Below, in pieces: positions 39,900 to 49,141 of a DNA stretch of 64,000 bases. The DNA is taken from positions 4,650,001 to 4,714,000 of the forward strand of contig NZ_CP157276.1 of NCBI RefSeq assembly GCF_040024445.1. The letters run 5' to 3'. The notes under the pieces are model-generated. The model was not told where the DNA came from. It searched no databases and worked only from the letters and a program-made list of their open reading frames with translations. A program made the position numbers and the translations under genes. Source of the stretch: Prescottella soli. GTDB lineage: Bacteria > Actinomycetota > Actinomycetes > Mycobacteriales > Mycobacteriaceae. Position 1 is the stretch's first letter. Each line of letters starts with the position of its first letter.

Positions 39900-41348
39900 G
39901 TGACCACTCTCTCCGATCGGCCCACAGCACCGTCCGCCGACGCACGCGTGGTGCGCGGGCACCACATCGAGCACTGGGACGCCGAGGACGTCGACGCCTG
40001 GGAGGCGGGCGGCAAGGCGATCGCCCGCCGGAATCTCGTGTGGTCGGTGATCGCCGAACACGTCGGCTTCTCGATCTGGTCGATCTGGTCGGTGATGGTG
40101 CTGTTCATGCCGACCGACGTGTTCGGCATCGACGCGGCCGGCAAGTTCTTCCTCGTCGCGGTCCCGACCCTCGTCGGGTCGGTCCTGCGCATCCCGTACA
40201 CGGTCGCGACGGCCCGGTTCGGTGGTCGTAACTGGACGGTCTTCAGCGCGCTCGTGCTGCTGGTCCCGACGCTGCTGACGCTGTGGTTCGTGATGCACCC
40301 GGGCACGTCGTACACGACGTTCCTGCTGGTCGCGGCCACGGCGGGCGTCGGCGGGGGCAACTTCGCGTCGTCGATGACGAACATCAACGCCTTCTACCCA
40401 CAGCGGCTCAAGGGCTGGGCGCTGGGACTGAACGCGGGTGGCGGCAACATCGGTGTGCCCGTCATCCAGTTGGTCGGCCTGCTCGTCATCGCCACCGTCG
40501 GCAACACCGCCCCGTACCTGGTGTGCGCCGTCTACCTCGTGCTCATCGCGGTCGCGGCCGTCGGCGCCTCGCTGTTCATGGACAACCTCGGCAACCAGAA
40601 GGCCGACCTGCGCTCGATGCTCGAGGCGCTGCGGGTGCGGGAGTCGTGGATCGTCAGCTTCCTCTACGTCGGCACGTTCGGCTCGTTCATCGGCTTCAGC
40701 TTCGCGTTCGGGCAGGTCCTGCAGATCAACTTCCTGGCCGGCGGCGACACCCCGGCGCAGGCCGCGCTGCACGCCGCGCAGATCGCGTTCCTCGGACCGC
40801 TGCTCGGGTCGATCGCGCGTCCGCTCGGCGGACGACTGGCCGACCGGATCGGCGGCGGCCGGATCACCCTCTACACGTTCGCGGCGATGGTGTCGGCCGC
40901 CGCGGTCCTCGTCACCGCCGGCACCGTCGACGACGGCACCCCCGGCGCCGCGTCCGGTGCCACCATGACGGCGCTGGTGATCGGATTCGTCGCGCTGTTC
41001 GTGCTCTCCGGTCTTGGCAACGGCTCGGTGTACAAGATGATCCCGTCGATCTTCGAGGCCCGGTCCCGCACGCTCGATGGGTTGGACAAGGCGGGGCGGG
41101 CCGCGTGGTCGCGCAACATGTCCGGTGCGCTCATCGGGTTCGCGGGTGCGATCGGCGGCCTCGGCGGCGTGGGCATCAACCTGGTGTTGCGGGCGTCGTA
41201 CAGCAGCCCGGCCAAGTCGGCGACGATGGCCTTCTGGGTGTTCCTCGGGTTCTACATGGTGTGCGCGATCGTCACCTGGTTCGTGTTCGTGCGCCGCACC
41301 TCCGCCGCGAAGGGGACTGCGGCACAGGCGATCGCGGTGGCATCGTGA
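39900..41348 (+). CDS. narK: Nitrate/nitrite MFS transporter (NarK family)
   Basis: A 482-residue NarK-type transporter with twelve hydrophobic helices. Signature segments: GVGGGNFASSMTNINAFYPQRLKGWALGLNAGGGNIGVP (nitrate signature) and GNGSVYKMIPSIF. It should import nitrate and/or exchange nitrite. The N-terminal ~45 residues are a hydrophilic extension rich in His, Glu and Asp. The start is GTG 39900, with its SD inside a hairpin. The stop overlaps the nitrate reductase start (GTGA). Confidence 0.93.
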   Translation: MTTLSDRPTAPSADARVVRGHHIEHWDAEDVDAWEAGGKAIARRNLVWSVIAEHVGFSIWSIWSVMVLFMPTDVFGIDAAGKFFLVAVPTLVGSVLRIPYTVATARFGGRNWTVFSALVLLVPTLLTLWFVMHPGTSYTTFLLVAATAGVGGGNFASSMTNINAFYPQRLKGWALGLNAGGGNIGVPVIQLVGLLVIATVGNTAPYLVCAVYLVLIAVAAVGASLFMDNLGNQKADLRSMLEALRVRESWIVSFLYVGTFGSFIGFSFAFGQVLQINFLAGGDTPAQAALHAAQIAFLGPLLGSIARPLGGRLADRIGGGRITLYTFAAMVSAAAVLVTAGTVDDGTPGAASGATMTALVIGFVALFVLSGLGNGSVYKMIPSIFEARSRTLDGLDKAGRAAWSRNMSGALIGFAGAIGGLGGVGINLVLRASYSSPAKSATMAFWVFLGFYMVCAIVTWFVFVRRTSAAKGTAAQAIAVAS

Positions 41349-43459
41349 CGGCCGGCGCGACGGCGACCGGGGTGCACAGCCACTGCCCCTACTGCGGCCT
41401 GCAGTGCGCGATGACCCTCACACCCGGCGGCGCATCCGGGGTGAGTGTCACGGGACGCCAGTTCCCGACCAACCGCGGCGGGCTGTGCCAGAAGGGCTGG
41501 ACGAGCGCCGAACTGCTGCGCCACCCCGACCGGCTCACGACCCCGCTGGTCCGAAAAGGCGGGCGACTGCGGTCGGCGTCGTGGGACGACGCCCTCGACA
41601 AGGTCGCCGACGGCTTCCGCGCGGCGCAGGCCGCCGGGGGACGGGACGCGGTCGCGATTTTCGGGGGCGGCGGACTCACCAACGAGAAGGCCTACATGCT
41701 CGGCAAGTTCGCGCGCGTCGCGCTCGGCACGTCGAACATCGACTACAACGGGCGGTTCTGCATGTCGTCGGCGGCCGCGGCCGGCACCCGCGCCTTCGGC
41801 CTCGACCGCGGGCTGCCGTTCCCGGTCTCGGATCTGACGTCCGCCAGGGCGATCCTGCTGGTCGGGGGCAATGTCGCCGAGACGATGCCGCCGCTCGTCG
41901 GGCACCTGACGGCCGCGGCCGATGCCGGCGGGCTGATCGTCGTCGACCCGCGCCGCACCGCGACCGCGGACCGGGCACTGGCCGGCGGCGGCCTGCACCT
42001 GCAGCTCGCGCCCGGCACGGATCTGCCGCTCGCGCTGGGGATGCTGCACCTCGCCGTCACCGAGGGACACCTCGACCGCGAATACATCGACGCCCGCACC
42101 ACCGGTTTCGACGACGCGTGGCTCGCGGCCGCACAGTGGTGGCCCGAACGCACCGAACGCGTCACCGGTGTGCCCGTGGCGGCGCTGCGCCGGGCGGTGG
42201 AGATCCTGTCCCGCTCCCGCCGTGCCGACACCGGGGCCTACGTCCTCACCGCGCGCGGCACCGAGCAGCACGCGACCGGCACCGACACCGTCTCCGCGTG
42301 GATCGCGCTCGCGCTGGCGCTGGGCCTGCCGGGACGTCGGGGCAGCGGGTACGGCGCGATCACGGGTCAGGGCAACGGGCAGGGCGGGCGCGAGCAAGGG
42401 CAGAAGGCCGATCAGCTGCCCGGCTACCGCAAGATCACCGATCCGGCTGCGCGCAAACACGTCGCGCGGGTGTGGGGGATCGATCCGGACGAGCTGCCCG
42501 GTCCGGGACGCAGCGCGTACGAGCTGCTCGACGCGCTCGGCCGCCCCGACGGCCCCCGCGCGCTGATGGTGCACGGCGCCAACCCCGCGGTGTCGGCCCC
42601 GCGGGCCGGGCACGTCGTCGACCGGCTGCGCTCGCTGGATCTGCTGGTGGTGTGCGACTTCCTGCTGTCGGAGACCGCGGCGATGGCGGACGTGGTGTTG
42701 CCGGTGCTGCAGTGGGCCGAGGAGGAGGGCACCGTGACGAGCCTCGAGGGGCGCGTGCTGCGCAGGCGGCGGGGCGCCGAACGACCCGAGGGGGTTCGCG
42801 GCGAGCTGGAGGTGTTGCGGGAGTTGGCCGTTCGTCTGGGCCAGCCCGCCGGACGTTTCCCGGCGGAACCGGAGGTGGTGTTCGACGAACTGCGCCGAGC
42901 ATCCGCGGGCGGCGTCGCCGACTACGCCGGCATCACCTACGGCCGGCTGGATGCGGGGGCGGCGCTGCACTGGCCCTGCCCCGACGTCGAGCATCCCGGC
43001 ACGCCGCGGCTGTTCCTGGACAGGTTCGCGACCGACGACGGGCGCGCCCGGTTCACGGCCGTCGAGCACCGCGGCCCCAGCGAGCGACCCGACGCCGACT
43101 TCCCGCTGGTCGCCACCACCGGACGCGTTCTGGCGCACTACCAGTCGGGTGCGCAGACCCGAAGGGTGTCCGAACTCGCGGCCGCGGCCGGACCGATGTT
43201 CGTCCAGGTGCATCCGGACACGGCGACGCGGGCGGGGGTGCGCGACGGCGACGCCGCGCTGGTGGTGGGGCGGCGCGGCCGGGTCGAGGTCGCGGTGCGG
43301 TGCGACGAGTCGATGCGGCTCGACACGGTGTTCCTGCCGTTCCACTTCGCCGGTGACGCCCGCGCGAACCTGCTGACCAATCCGGCCCTCGACCCGACGA
43401 GCCGGATGCCCGAGTTCAAGGTGTGCGCGGTCCGGCTCGAGTCACAGGTGGCGCCATGA
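41345..43459 (+). CDS. nasA: Assimilatory nitrate reductase catalytic subunit (molybdopterin, 4Fe-4S)
   Basis: A 704-residue bis-MGD oxidoreductase. The N-terminal [4Fe-4S] ligands are Cys14, Cys17, Cys21 and Cys48 (CPYCGLQC ... LCQKGW), followed by molybdopterin domains (YNGRFCMSSA; GNGQGGREQGQKADQLPGYRKI, a signature of NasA/NarB enzymes) and a C-terminal dinucleotide-binding domain. It reduces nitrate to nitrite in the cytoplasm. GTG 41345 overlaps the narK stop and the gene's own stop overlaps the next start. Electrons probably come from the flavoprotein encoded next. Confidence 0.94.
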   Translation: MTAGATATGVHSHCPYCGLQCAMTLTPGGASGVSVTGRQFPTNRGGLCQKGWTSAELLRHPDRLTTPLVRKGGRLRSASWDDALDKVADGFRAAQAAGGRDAVAIFGGGGLTNEKAYMLGKFARVALGTSNIDYNGRFCMSSAAAAGTRAFGLDRGLPFPVSDLTSARAILLVGGNVAETMPPLVGHLTAAADAGGLIVVDPRRTATADRALAGGGLHLQLAPGTDLPLALGMLHLAVTEGHLDREYIDARTTGFDDAWLAAAQWWPERTERVTGVPVAALRRAVEILSRSRRADTGAYVLTARGTEQHATGTDTVSAWIALALALGLPGRRGSGYGAITGQGNGQGGREQGQKADQLPGYRKITDPAARKHVARVWGIDPDELPGPGRSAYELLDALGRPDGPRALMVHGANPAVSAPRAGHVVDRLRSLDLLVVCDFLLSETAAMADVVLPVLQWAEEEGTVTSLEGRVLRRRRGAERPEGVRGELEVLRELAVRLGQPAGRFPAEPEVVFDELRRASAGGVADYAGITYGRLDAGAALHWPCPDVEHPGTPRLFLDRFATDDGRARFTAVEHRGPSERPDADFPLVATTGRVLAHYQSGAQTRRVSELAAAAGPMFVQVHPDTATRAGVRDGDAALVVGRRGRVEVAVRCDESMRLDTVFLPFHFAGDARANLLTNPALDPTSRMPEFKVCAVRLESQVAP

Positions 43460-44955
43460 CCCGCGTGGTGATCGTCGGCAACGGGATGGCCGGCGCGCGG
43501 CTGGCGGAGGAGCTGCGGCGCCGCGAGCGGGATCCGGCGCTGCTCGACGTCGTGGTGTTCGGCGCGGAGCCGCGCGCCGCGTACAACCGGATCCTGCTGT
43601 CGAACGTGTTGGCGGGCAGCATCACCGCACGTGACACCCGGCTGCGGCCCGACGACTGGTGGGCCCGCAACCACGTCGACGTCCGCGTCGGGGTGCGGGT
43701 GACCGGGATCGACACGGCGACGCGAACCGTGCGCGGCGGCGACGGCACCGCCCTCGGCTACGACGAACTCGTACTGGCGACCGGCAGCATCCCGTTCGTG
43801 CCGCGAATCGACGGCATGACCGCCGACGACGAGCGTGTCGTCGCGTTCCGCACGGCGCTGGACTGTGAGCGCATCGCCGCCGCGGCCCGGCCCGGGTGCC
43901 GCGCGGTGGTCCTCGGCGGCGGACTGCTGGGGCTCGAGGCGGCCCGCGGGCTGCTGCTGCGCGGCGCCGACGTCACCGTGGTGCACCCCAAGGCGGTGCC
44001 GATGGAGCGGCAACTGGACGACGGGGGTGGCCGGGTTCTCACCCGGGTGCTGGTCGGGTTGGGTGTGCAGGTGCTGCTCGAGCGTCGCGTGGTTGCGTTG
44101 CGCCGGGGCGGCACCGGCAGGACGCTCGTCCTCGACGACGGATCCGAGCTGCCCGCCGACCTGGTGGTGCTCACTGCCGGCATCCGGCCCGCCACCGAAC
44201 TGGCGCAGGCGGCGGGGATCACCGTGGAGCACGGCGTCGTCGTCGACGACGCGCTCGCCACCGGTGCCCCGCACGTGTGGGCGATCGGGGAGTGCGCGCA
44301 GCACCGGGGCGAGGTGTACGGGTTGGTGCAGCCGGGCTGGGAACAGGCTGCGGTGGTGGCCGACCGGATCACCGGGGCCGACCCGGACGCCGAGTACCAC
44401 GGCACCCCGCCGGTGACCCGGCTCAAGGCCCACGACATCGACCTCGCGTCGATGGGCGACGTGAGCGCCGACCTGCACGGCGCCGACCCGCACGACGACC
44501 GCGATGTGCTGGTCGTCGCGGACCCGGCCCGCGGCCGCTACGCCAAGTTGGTCGTGGCGGGCGACCGGATCGTCGGCGCGGTGCTGCTCGGCTCGCCCGA
44601 CGTGGTCGGCACGATCACCCAGCTGTTCGACGCGGAACTGCCTGTGCCGCAGGACCGCATGGCGCTGCTGACCGGACGCGGCGGCCCGACGGTGGAGTCG
44701 GTCAGTCCCGCGGGCATGCCGGGCGGAGCGGTGATCTGCCGCTGCAACTCGGTCACCAAGTCGAACCTGACGAGTGCGTGGCGTGCGGGGGCGCGGTCGG
44801 TGACCGCGCTCGCCACCGCGACCCGCGCGACGACGGGCTGTGGGGGCTGCAGTTCGGCGGTGGAGGGCATATGCGAGTGGCTGCGGACGGCCGATCCCCA
44901 GCACGAGAGCGACGAGGACAACACACAACCGGCGCGGAAGGAAGGTGCGGCATGA
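43456..44955 (+). CDS. FAD-dependent electron-transfer subunit with BFD-like [2Fe-2S] domain (nitrate reductase partner)
   Basis: A 499-residue flavoprotein. Two Rossmann folds (VIVGNGMAGARLAEEL; VVLGGGLLGLEAARGL) lead to a C-terminal BFD-like domain with C-R-C near residue 430 and CGGC near 460. It resembles the N-terminal half of NirB and B. subtilis NasB, which feed NAD(P)H electrons to the nitrate reductase. The ATG at 43456 overlaps the nasA stop (ATGA), and its stop overlaps the nirB start in the same manner. A charged, disordered tail of ~25 residues closes the protein. Confidence 0.88.
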   Translation: MTRVVIVGNGMAGARLAEELRRRERDPALLDVVVFGAEPRAAYNRILLSNVLAGSITARDTRLRPDDWWARNHVDVRVGVRVTGIDTATRTVRGGDGTALGYDELVLATGSIPFVPRIDGMTADDERVVAFRTALDCERIAAAARPGCRAVVLGGGLLGLEAARGLLLRGADVTVVHPKAVPMERQLDDGGGRVLTRVLVGLGVQVLLERRVVALRRGGTGRTLVLDDGSELPADLVVLTAGIRPATELAQAAGITVEHGVVVDDALATGAPHVWAIGECAQHRGEVYGLVQPGWEQAAVVADRITGADPDAEYHGTPPVTRLKAHDIDLASMGDVSADLHGADPHDDRDVLVVADPARGRYAKLVVAGDRIVGAVLLGSPDVVGTITQLFDAELPVPQDRMALLTGRGGPTVESVSPAGMPGGAVICRCNSVTKSNLTSAWRAGARSVTALATATRATTGCGGCSSAVEGICEWLRTADPQHESDEDNTQPARKEGAA

Positions 44956-47477
44956 GCGGACGGACCGCGATCGTGATCGGACACGGAATGGTGGGGCACC
45001 GGTTCGTCGAGGCGCTGCGGGCGCGCGACGACGCCGACACCTGGACGGTGACGGTGCTGTGCGAGGAGGAGGTCCCCGCGTACGACCGGGTGGCGTTGTC
45101 GTCGTACGTCGGCACGTGGGACGTGAAGGAACTCGCCTTGGCGGGCAACGACTTCGACGGCGACACCGCCGTGGACCTGCGGGTGGGGGTGCGGGCCGAG
45201 TCGATCGACCGGGTCGCGCGCACCGTGACGACGTCGAAGGGGGAGACGCTGCACTACGACGCGCTCGTCCTCGCGACCGGGTCGTACCCGTTCGTGCCGC
45301 CGGTGCCCGGACACGAGCACGACCTGTGCTTCGTCTACCGCACGCCGTCCGATCTGGACGGGATCCGGGCGCGGGCCGAGGAGGTCGGACCGGGTGCGGC
45401 CGGCGTCGTGGTCGGTGGCGGTCTGCTCGGGCTCGAGGCGGCGAACGCGTTGCGCCGGCTCGGGTTGGCGCCGCACGTGGTGGAGCACAATGCCCGCCTC
45501 ATGCCGCTGCAGATCGACGAGGGCGGCGGTGCGGTGCTCACGCGGTTGGTCACCGACCTCGGGCTCACCGTCCACACCGGAACGGGAATCGCGTCGATCG
45601 GCGACGGGCCCGCGGGGGTGCGGGTCGAACTGGCCGACGGCTCGGTGATCGACGCGGCGCTGCTGGTGTTCTCCGCCGGCGTCCGTCCGCAGGACCGGCT
45701 CGCCCGCGACGCCGGTCTCGACATCGCCGAGCGCGGTGGAATCCTCACCGACATCGGTTGTGTCACATCGGATCCCGCGATCTACGCGGTCGGCGAGTGT
45801 GCCGCGGTGGAGGGGTGCTGCTACGGGCTGGTCGCCCCCGGATACGCGACCGCCGAGGTGGTGGCGGACCGCATCCTCGGCGGGGACGCGGTGTTCCCCG
45901 GCGCGGACCTGTCCACCAAACTCAAGCTCCTCGGAGTCGATGTCGCGAGCTTCGGCGATGTACACGCGGCTACGCCGGGCGCGCTCGAGGTGGTGCTCAG
46001 CGACGCCGCGAAGGGCACCTACGCCAAGCTCGTCGTCTCCGACGACGCCAGGACCCTGCTCGGCGGCATCCTCGTCGGCGACGCGACGGCCTACGGGTCG
46101 CTGCGCCCGCTCGTGGGGCGCGAACTGCCCGGCGATCCCGCGGCGCTCATCTCGCCGGCGGGTGAGAAGCCCGGCGCGGGAGCGCTTCCCGACGACGCCC
46201 AGGTGTGCTCGTGCAACGCCGTCACCAAGGGGGAGATCTGCGCCGCGATCGCGGACGGCGCGTGCGACATCGCCGCGGTCAAGGCGTGCACCAACGCCGG
46301 CACCACCTGCGGCGGCTGCCTGCCCACCGTCAAGTCGCTGCTCGCGTCGTCGGGGGTGGAGCTGTCGAAGGCGCTCTGCGAGCACTTCACCCAGTCCCGT
46401 GCCGAGCTGTTCGAGATCGTCCGCGCCACCGGCACCCGGACGTTCTCGGGACTGATCGCGCAGTACGGCACCGGGACCGGCTGCGACATCTGCAAGCCCG
46501 TCGTCGCGTCCATTCTCGCGTCGACGTCGTCGGGCCACGTTCTCGACGGCGAGCAGGCGTCGCTGCAGGACACCAACGACCACTTCCTCGCCAACATCCA
46601 ACGCAACGGCACGTACTCGGTGGTGCCGCGGATGCCCGGCGGCGAGTGCAGCCCCGAGCAGCTCATCACGATCGGTGAGATCGCCCGCGACTATGGGCTC
46701 TACCTCAAGGTGACCGGCGGGCAGCGGATCGACCTGTTCGGGGCGCGGGTCGAGCAACTGCCCGAGATCTGGCGGCGTCTGGTCGACGTCGGTATGGAGT
46801 CCGGCCAGGCGTACGGCAAGTCGCTGCGCACCGTCAAGAGTTGCGTCGGGTCCACGTGGTGCCGCTACGGCGTCCAGGACTCGGTGGGCATGGCGGTGCG
46901 GCTCGAGACCCGCTATCGCGGCCTGCGGGCCCCACACAAGATCAAGTTCGGGGTGTCGGGGTGTGCGCGCGAGTGCGCCGAGGCCCGCGGCAAGGACGTC
47001 GGCGCCATCGCGACGGAGACCGGCTGGAACCTGTACGTCGGCGGTAACGGCGGCCAGTCCCCGCGGCACGCGCAGCTGCTCGCGGGCGGCCTCGACGACG
47101 AGACGCTCGTCCGCTACATCGACCGCTACCTGATGTTCTACGTCCGCACCGCGGACCGCTTGCAGCGCACCGCGCCATGGATCGAGTCCCTCGACGGCGG
47201 TCTCGAGCACCTGGCGGCCGTGGTGTGCGACGACAGCCTCGGCATCGCCGACGACCTCGAGGCGGCGATGGCGCGGCACGTCGACGGCTACCGCGACGAG
47301 TGGGCGGGGGTACTCGCCGATTCGGACAAGTTGTCGCGGTTCGTGTCGTTCGTCAATGCCCCCGACGAGCCGGACCCGACGGTCGCTTTCGACGAGTCCG
47401 GACCGCGCAAGGTGCCCGTCCTGATGGGCATTCCGGACGTTCCGGGCCGCCGACCGGAAAGCTCCTCGAGCCGGTAA
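44952..47477 (+). CDS. nirB: Nitrite reductase (NADH) large subunit
   Basis: An 841-residue assimilatory nitrite reductase. Domains: FAD/NAD (1-~400), BFD-like [2Fe-2S] starting at Cys419/Cys421, then the siroheme domain with Cys631, Cys637, Cys671 and Cys675 as the [4Fe-4S]-siroheme ligands (KSCVGSTWCRYG; GVSGCARECAEARGKD). It reduces nitrite to ammonium with six electrons from NADH. It starts with ATG overlapping the previous stop. Much longer open frames overlap it in other frames, but the motifs fix this frame. nirD follows after a 75-bp gap containing a GlnR-type box. Confidence 0.96.
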   Translation: MSGRTAIVIGHGMVGHRFVEALRARDDADTWTVTVLCEEEVPAYDRVALSSYVGTWDVKELALAGNDFDGDTAVDLRVGVRAESIDRVARTVTTSKGETLHYDALVLATGSYPFVPPVPGHEHDLCFVYRTPSDLDGIRARAEEVGPGAAGVVVGGGLLGLEAANALRRLGLAPHVVEHNARLMPLQIDEGGGAVLTRLVTDLGLTVHTGTGIASIGDGPAGVRVELADGSVIDAALLVFSAGVRPQDRLARDAGLDIAERGGILTDIGCVTSDPAIYAVGECAAVEGCCYGLVAPGYATAEVVADRILGGDAVFPGADLSTKLKLLGVDVASFGDVHAATPGALEVVLSDAAKGTYAKLVVSDDARTLLGGILVGDATAYGSLRPLVGRELPGDPAALISPAGEKPGAGALPDDAQVCSCNAVTKGEICAAIADGACDIAAVKACTNAGTTCGGCLPTVKSLLASSGVELSKALCEHFTQSRAELFEIVRATGTRTFSGLIAQYGTGTGCDICKPVVASILASTSSGHVLDGEQASLQDTNDHFLANIQRNGTYSVVPRMPGGECSPEQLITIGEIARDYGLYLKVTGGQRIDLFGARVEQLPEIWRRLVDVGMESGQAYGKSLRTVKSCVGSTWCRYGVQDSVGMAVRLETRYRGLRAPHKIKFGVSGCARECAEARGKDVGAIATETGWNLYVGGNGGQSPRHAQLLAGGLDDETLVRYIDRYLMFYVRTADRLQRTAPWIESLDGGLEHLAAVVCDDSLGIADDLEAAMARHVDGYRDEWAGVLADSDKLSRFVSFVNAPDEPDPTVAFDESGPRKVPVLMGIPDVPGRRPESSSSR

Positions 47478-47484
47478 TCGCGGA

Positions 47485-47500
47485 GTAACGCCGCGGAAAC
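47485..47500 (+). promoter_or_regulatory. GlnR-type box upstream of nirD
   Basis: GTAAC-GCCGCG-GAAAC is a full match to the actinobacterial GlnR consensus (gTnAC-n6-GaAAC). It lies eight bases after the nirB stop and 52 bp before the nirD ATG. It implies that nirD-nnaR-cbiX has its own nitrogen-controlled promoter in addition to read-through from narK. No equal site was seen directly upstream of narK. Confidence 0.7.
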
Positions 47501-47552
47501 AACCCGACTTTTCAATGAATCCCAACGGAGCACAGTGTGCAGGAGGTCCGCG

Positions 47553-47975
47553 ATGACGGTGATGGAGACCTGGGTTCACGGCGAGGCCGGCACCCACGAG
47601 ACGCCCTTCGTGCCGGAGGGCCGCGAGTGGACGTCCGCGTGTACGCGGAGCCACCTGATCCCGGGACGCGGGGTGGCCGTGCTGCTCCGCGGCGGAACCC
47701 AGGCGGCGCTGTTCCGGCTCGCCGACGGCAGCCTGCGGGCGGTCGGCAACATCGACCCGTTCGGGCGGGCCGCGGTGATGTCGCGGGGGCTGGTCGGGGA
47801 CCGCCACGGCGAGCCCACCGTGGCGTCGCCGCTGCTCAAACAAGTGTTCTCGCTGCTCGACGGCCGATGCCTCGACGACGAGTCGGTGCGGCTGCCGGTA
47901 TATCCGGTGCGGGTCGTCGAGGGCCGAAGCGACGACGTCGTGCAGGTGTGCGCGATCGCGGTCGAGTCAGCGTGA
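47553..47975 (+). CDS. nirD: Nitrite reductase small subunit
   Basis: A 140-residue NirD, a Rieske-like fold without cluster ligands. Typical segments: LIPGRGVAVLLRGGTQAALFRLADGSLRAVGNIDPFGRAAVMSRGLVG and FSLLDGRCLDDESVRLPVYPVRV. The ATG at 47553 follows AGGAGG by six bases; an upstream GTG at 47535 is less likely. The stop overlaps the nnaR GTG start. Confidence 0.94.
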   Translation: MTVMETWVHGEAGTHETPFVPEGREWTSACTRSHLIPGRGVAVLLRGGTQAALFRLADGSLRAVGNIDPFGRAAVMSRGLVGDRHGEPTVASPLLKQVFSLLDGRCLDDESVRLPVYPVRVVEGRSDDVVQVCAIAVESA

Positions 47976-49141
47976 CGGCCGCGGGACCGTCGGGCAGAGG
48001 GGACCTGACGGGGTTCACGATCGGGATCACGGCGTCGCGGCGGGCGGACGAGCTGGCGACCCTGCTCGCCCGGCGTGGTGCGGACGTCGTGCACGCGCCG
48101 GCGATCCGGATCGTCCCGCTCGCCGACGACGCGGAACTGGCGCGGGTCACCGACGCGGTGATCGCGGACCCGCCCGATGTCACGGTCGCCACGACGGGGA
48201 TCGGCTTCCGCGGCTGGATGGGCGCCGCGGAAGGCTGGGGAAGCGGCGAGCAGCTGCTCGCCGCCCTGGGCGAGGGCCGCATCCTGGCGCGGGGGCCGAA
48301 GGCGAAGGGGGCTGTGCGCGCCGCCGATCTGCGGGAGGAGTGGTCGCCGGATTCGGAATCGTCCACGGAGGTACTGGATCACCTTCTGTCGGAGGGCGTT
48401 TCCGGTCGGCGTATCGCGGTGCAGCTGCACGGGGCGACGACGGAATGGGAACCGATCCCGGACTTCTGTGCCGCGCTGCGCGATGCGGGCGCCGAGGTGA
48501 TCGCGGTACCCGTGTACCGCTGGACGCCGCCCGAGGACTGCAGCGGACTCGATCGGATGATCGAGTCCGTCGCGTGCGGCGGCCTGGACGCGGTCAGCTT
48601 CACGAGCGCGCCGGCGGTGGCGTCGATCCTGGGACGGGCCGACGAGACCGGCACGCTCGAGTCGCTGCTGCACGCCTTCCGCGATCGGGTGCTGGCGGCC
48701 TGCGTCGGACAGGTCACCGCGGCGCCGCTGACGGTCCTCGGGGTGCCCACCACCGCGCCGGCCCGCGCCCGACTCGGGTCACTCGCCCGGCACATCGCGG
48801 AGGAGTTGCCGCGCCGGGTGGCGCTTGTCCGCGCCGGCGGCCACGAACTCAGTGTGCGGGGGGCATGCGTGGTCGTCGACGGGGAGGTCAGAGCGCTTTC
48901 ACCGGCCGCGATGGCACTGGTCCGTCGACTGGCGGAGCGGCCCGGGATGGTCGTCTCCCGCGCCGACCTGCTCGCGGCGCTGCCCGGCCGCAGCGACGAC
49001 CCGCACGCGGTGGAGACCGCCATCGCCCGGCTGCGGGGCAATCTCGGGGCGCCGAAGGCCGTGCAGACCGTCGTCAAGCGTGGTTACCGGCTGGCGCTCG
49101 ACCCGGCGGAGTACGACCGGCTGCTCGAGGCGAGCCGGTGA
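47972..49141 (+). CDS. nnaR: NnaR-type regulator: HemD-like domain + winged-helix DNA-binding domain
   Basis: A 389-residue protein. Residues 1-~275 form a uroporphyrinogen-III-synthase-like domain (FTIGITASRRADELATLLARRGADVV; TTGIGFRGWMGAA), and residues ~290-389 an OmpR-type winged helix (ALSPAAMALVRRLAERPGMVVSRADLLAAL ... VQTVVKRGYRLAL). NnaR in Streptomyces and M. smegmatis assists GlnR in activating nitrate/nitrite assimilation genes. Here it lies inside the operon it is expected to activate, overlapping both nirD and cbiX. A tetrapyrrole-like ligand for the HemD domain is possible but unproven. Confidence 0.92.
   Translation: MTAAGPSGRGDLTGFTIGITASRRADELATLLARRGADVVHAPAIRIVPLADDAELARVTDAVIADPPDVTVATTGIGFRGWMGAAEGWGSGEQLLAALGEGRILARGPKAKGAVRAADLREEWSPDSESSTEVLDHLLSEGVSGRRIAVQLHGATTEWEPIPDFCAALRDAGAEVIAVPVYRWTPPEDCSGLDRMIESVACGGLDAVSFTSAPAVASILGRADETGTLESLLHAFRDRVLAACVGQVTAAPLTVLGVPTTAPARARLGSLARHIAEELPRRVALVRAGGHELSVRGACVVVDGEVRALSPAAMALVRRLAERPGMVVSRADLLAALPGRSDDPHAVETAIARLRGNLGAPKAVQTVVKRGYRLALDPAEYDRLLEASR

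Noticed and set aside
42435-42902. Small reverse-strand frames inside nasA
   Set aside because: Shadow frames of low complexity within a gene with complete motifs.
40283-43459. Open frame of over 1,000 codons across narK and nasA
   Set aside because: The first third overlaps narK in another frame without protein-like sequence; true nasA begins at GTG 41345 with its Cys ligands.
43896-47477. Very long open frame of nearly 1,200 codons ending with nirB
   Set aside because: Only the part from ATG 44952 codes for NirB; the upstream part is out of frame with the electron-transfer subunit and reads as Arg/Gly/Ala-rich nonsense typical of high-GC DNA.
44538-47843. Antisense open frame of about 1,100 codons opposite nirB
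   Set aside because: No motifs, strongly biased composition (Arg, Val, Asp, His), and the sense strand carries complete NirB motifs.
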